From the NCBI GenBank assembly GCA_002839155.1, contig PGXM01000001.1, positions 1-64,000 of the forward strand: a stretch of DNA of 64,000 bases, in the 5' to 3' direction. A program made the position numbers and the translations under genes. This document shows positions 63,375 to 64,000 of the stretch, in pieces. The number at the start of each line of letters is the position of its first letter. Within the stretch, counting starts at the first letter, position 1. The notes under the pieces are model-generated. The model had not been told where the DNA came from. It saw nothing but the letters and a program-made list of their open reading frames with translations, and did no database searches. The stretch is from Tenericutes bacterium HGW-Tenericutes-1 (lineage in GTDB: Bacteria; Bacillota_I; Bacilli_A; Izemoplasmatales; Hujiaoplasmataceae).

Positions 63375-64000
63375 AAAATATTCTCACAATCTTTAAAAAA
63401 GAATGGGATCGAGTCATTAAAGATAAACGGCTTGTTTTTAGTGTTATTTTACTTCCAGGACTCATGATCTTTTTAATATACTCGTTTATGGGTAATGCTT
63501 TATCTAATTTTACTCAAGAAGAAATTCAAGATGTGGCGATTGTCGCACCTGTCGATGATTATATCAGTATTTATAGTAGCTTTGAAACGGCAGAAACTTC
63601 GAATGTTTCTTTTATTGAAGCGTCACAAATTGATGAATTTAAAACAAGAATTGATGACCGTGAATGGGAATTATTAATTATTTTCCCTGATGATTTTGAA
63701 GCAGAGATTGGTACGACAGTGCCAAATGTCGAAATTTATTACAATCCCAATGAAATGCAATCTCAAAGTGCATTTACGCGGTATAATAGTTATTTAGAAG
63801 CTTATCGAACGGTATTAATTAACGATATCTTCGGCGATACTTCCGTTTTTCAAACCGCATTAACAGCGACGCCTGTGGATGAAAATGAAGCGATTGGTGA
63901 AATGATGTCAATGTTACTTCCGATGCTTGTGGTGATGTTCTTATTCGCAGGAGCGATGTCGATTGGACCTGAATCGATTGCGGGAGAAAAAGAAAGAGGC
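63371..64000 (+). CDS. ABC-2 exporter permease, NatB-like (truncated by window end)
   Basis: 210 codons visible, open at the right edge. A first membrane span (about 20-40), then a large extracytoplasmic domain (about 42-175), followed by a second span (about 180-200) and the conserved MSIGPESIAGEKERG motif of NatB/ABC-2 permeases. Start ATG 63371 overlaps the ATPase stop. Pairs with the ATPase. Confidence 0.9.
   Translation, partial: MKNILTIFKKEWDRVIKDKRLVFSVILLPGLMIFLIYSFMGNALSNFTQEEIQDVAIVAPVDDYISIYSSFETAETSNVSFIEASQIDEFKTRIDDREWELLIIFPDDFEAEIGTTVPNVEIYYNPNEMQSQSAFTRYNSYLEAYRTVLINDIFGDTSVFQTALTATPVDENEAIGEMMSMLLPMLVVMFLFAGAMSIGPESIAGEKERG

Noticed and set aside
1-64000. UGA read as tryptophan, as in mycoplasmas
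   Set aside because: TGA ends many genes with normal lengths, and Trp positions in conserved motifs use TGG.
1-64000. CRISPR array, tRNA, rRNA, insertion sequence or prophage
   Set aside because: No spaced repeats, no tRNA-like cloverleaf, no transposase or phage genes were seen in any gap.

Overview
The window reads as chromosomal backbone of a low-GC, wall-less-like member of the Bacilli/Mollicutes group that keeps the standard genetic code. TGA ends several clear genes (potB, potC, nusB, mutual ATGA overlaps) and Trp is written TGG, so this is not a UGA=Trp mycoplasma. Acholeplasma- or Izemoplasma-like relatives would fit; this placement is inference from gene content, base composition and gene order. 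Nearly every base is coding, most genes lie on the + strand, and promoters (TTGaca-17-TATAAT, or extended -10 TGnTATAAT) and U-tailed hairpin terminators are easy to read. I saw no rRNA, tRNA, CRISPR array, insertion sequence or prophage.

Layout. 0.1-9.5 kb: ymdB, miaB, ymcA, a membrane-anchored unknown, mutS, mutL, miaA (an order close to Bacillus). 9.5-18.6 kb: a rhodanese-like protein divergent from efp, a CNNM/CBS transporter, rluB, cmk, a five-domain S1 protein, der, HU, a CPBP protease, a Ktr/Trk gating subunit. 18.7-22.7 kb: rdgB, a phosphoesterase and a 978-residue TPR protein with what looks like decayed GGDEF and EAL domains, all translationally overlapping. 22.9-28.5 kb: a GH13 glucosidase, then potABCD behind a strongly folded leader RNA. 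28.6-34.0 kb: nusB, xseA, xseB, dxs, recN. 34.1-39.6 kb: a 56-residue membrane peptide, ispH divergent from a DEAD-box helicase, nfo, trmL, an Ntdp-type phosphatase, an RluA-type pseudouridine synthase. 39.6-42.6 kb: two tandem CotH-type kinases. 42.6-45.7 kb: a lysine riboswitch and an amino-acid ABC importer whose permease carries an extra extracytoplasmic Ig-like domain. 45.8-51.9 kb: GNAT, M42 peptidase, nadD-nadE, mnmA behind a coupled leader ORF, patatin. 52.0-54.9 kb: an unrecognised secreted/membrane/ABC-exporter cluster. 54.9-61.1 kb: a PtsI-like protein and glmS-glmM-glmU. 61.1-62.5 kb: an L20-type leader with infC-rpmI-rplT; infC seems to start at AUC. The window ends inside a Nat-type ABC exporter.

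Functionally the region couples tRNA and rRNA modification (miaA, miaB, mnmA, trmL, rluB, rluA-type), DNA repair (mutSL, recN, nfo, xseAB), MEP isoprenoid steps (dxs, ispH), UDP-GlcNAc synthesis and NAD synthesis. The parts least explained by known biology are the degenerate GGDEF/EAL protein, the pot leader RNA, the 52-55 kb cluster with its Shine-Dalgarno-trapping hairpin, the Ig-fused lysine permease, the tandem CotH kinases in a genome showing no sporulation genes here, and the stand-alone PtsI-like protein.
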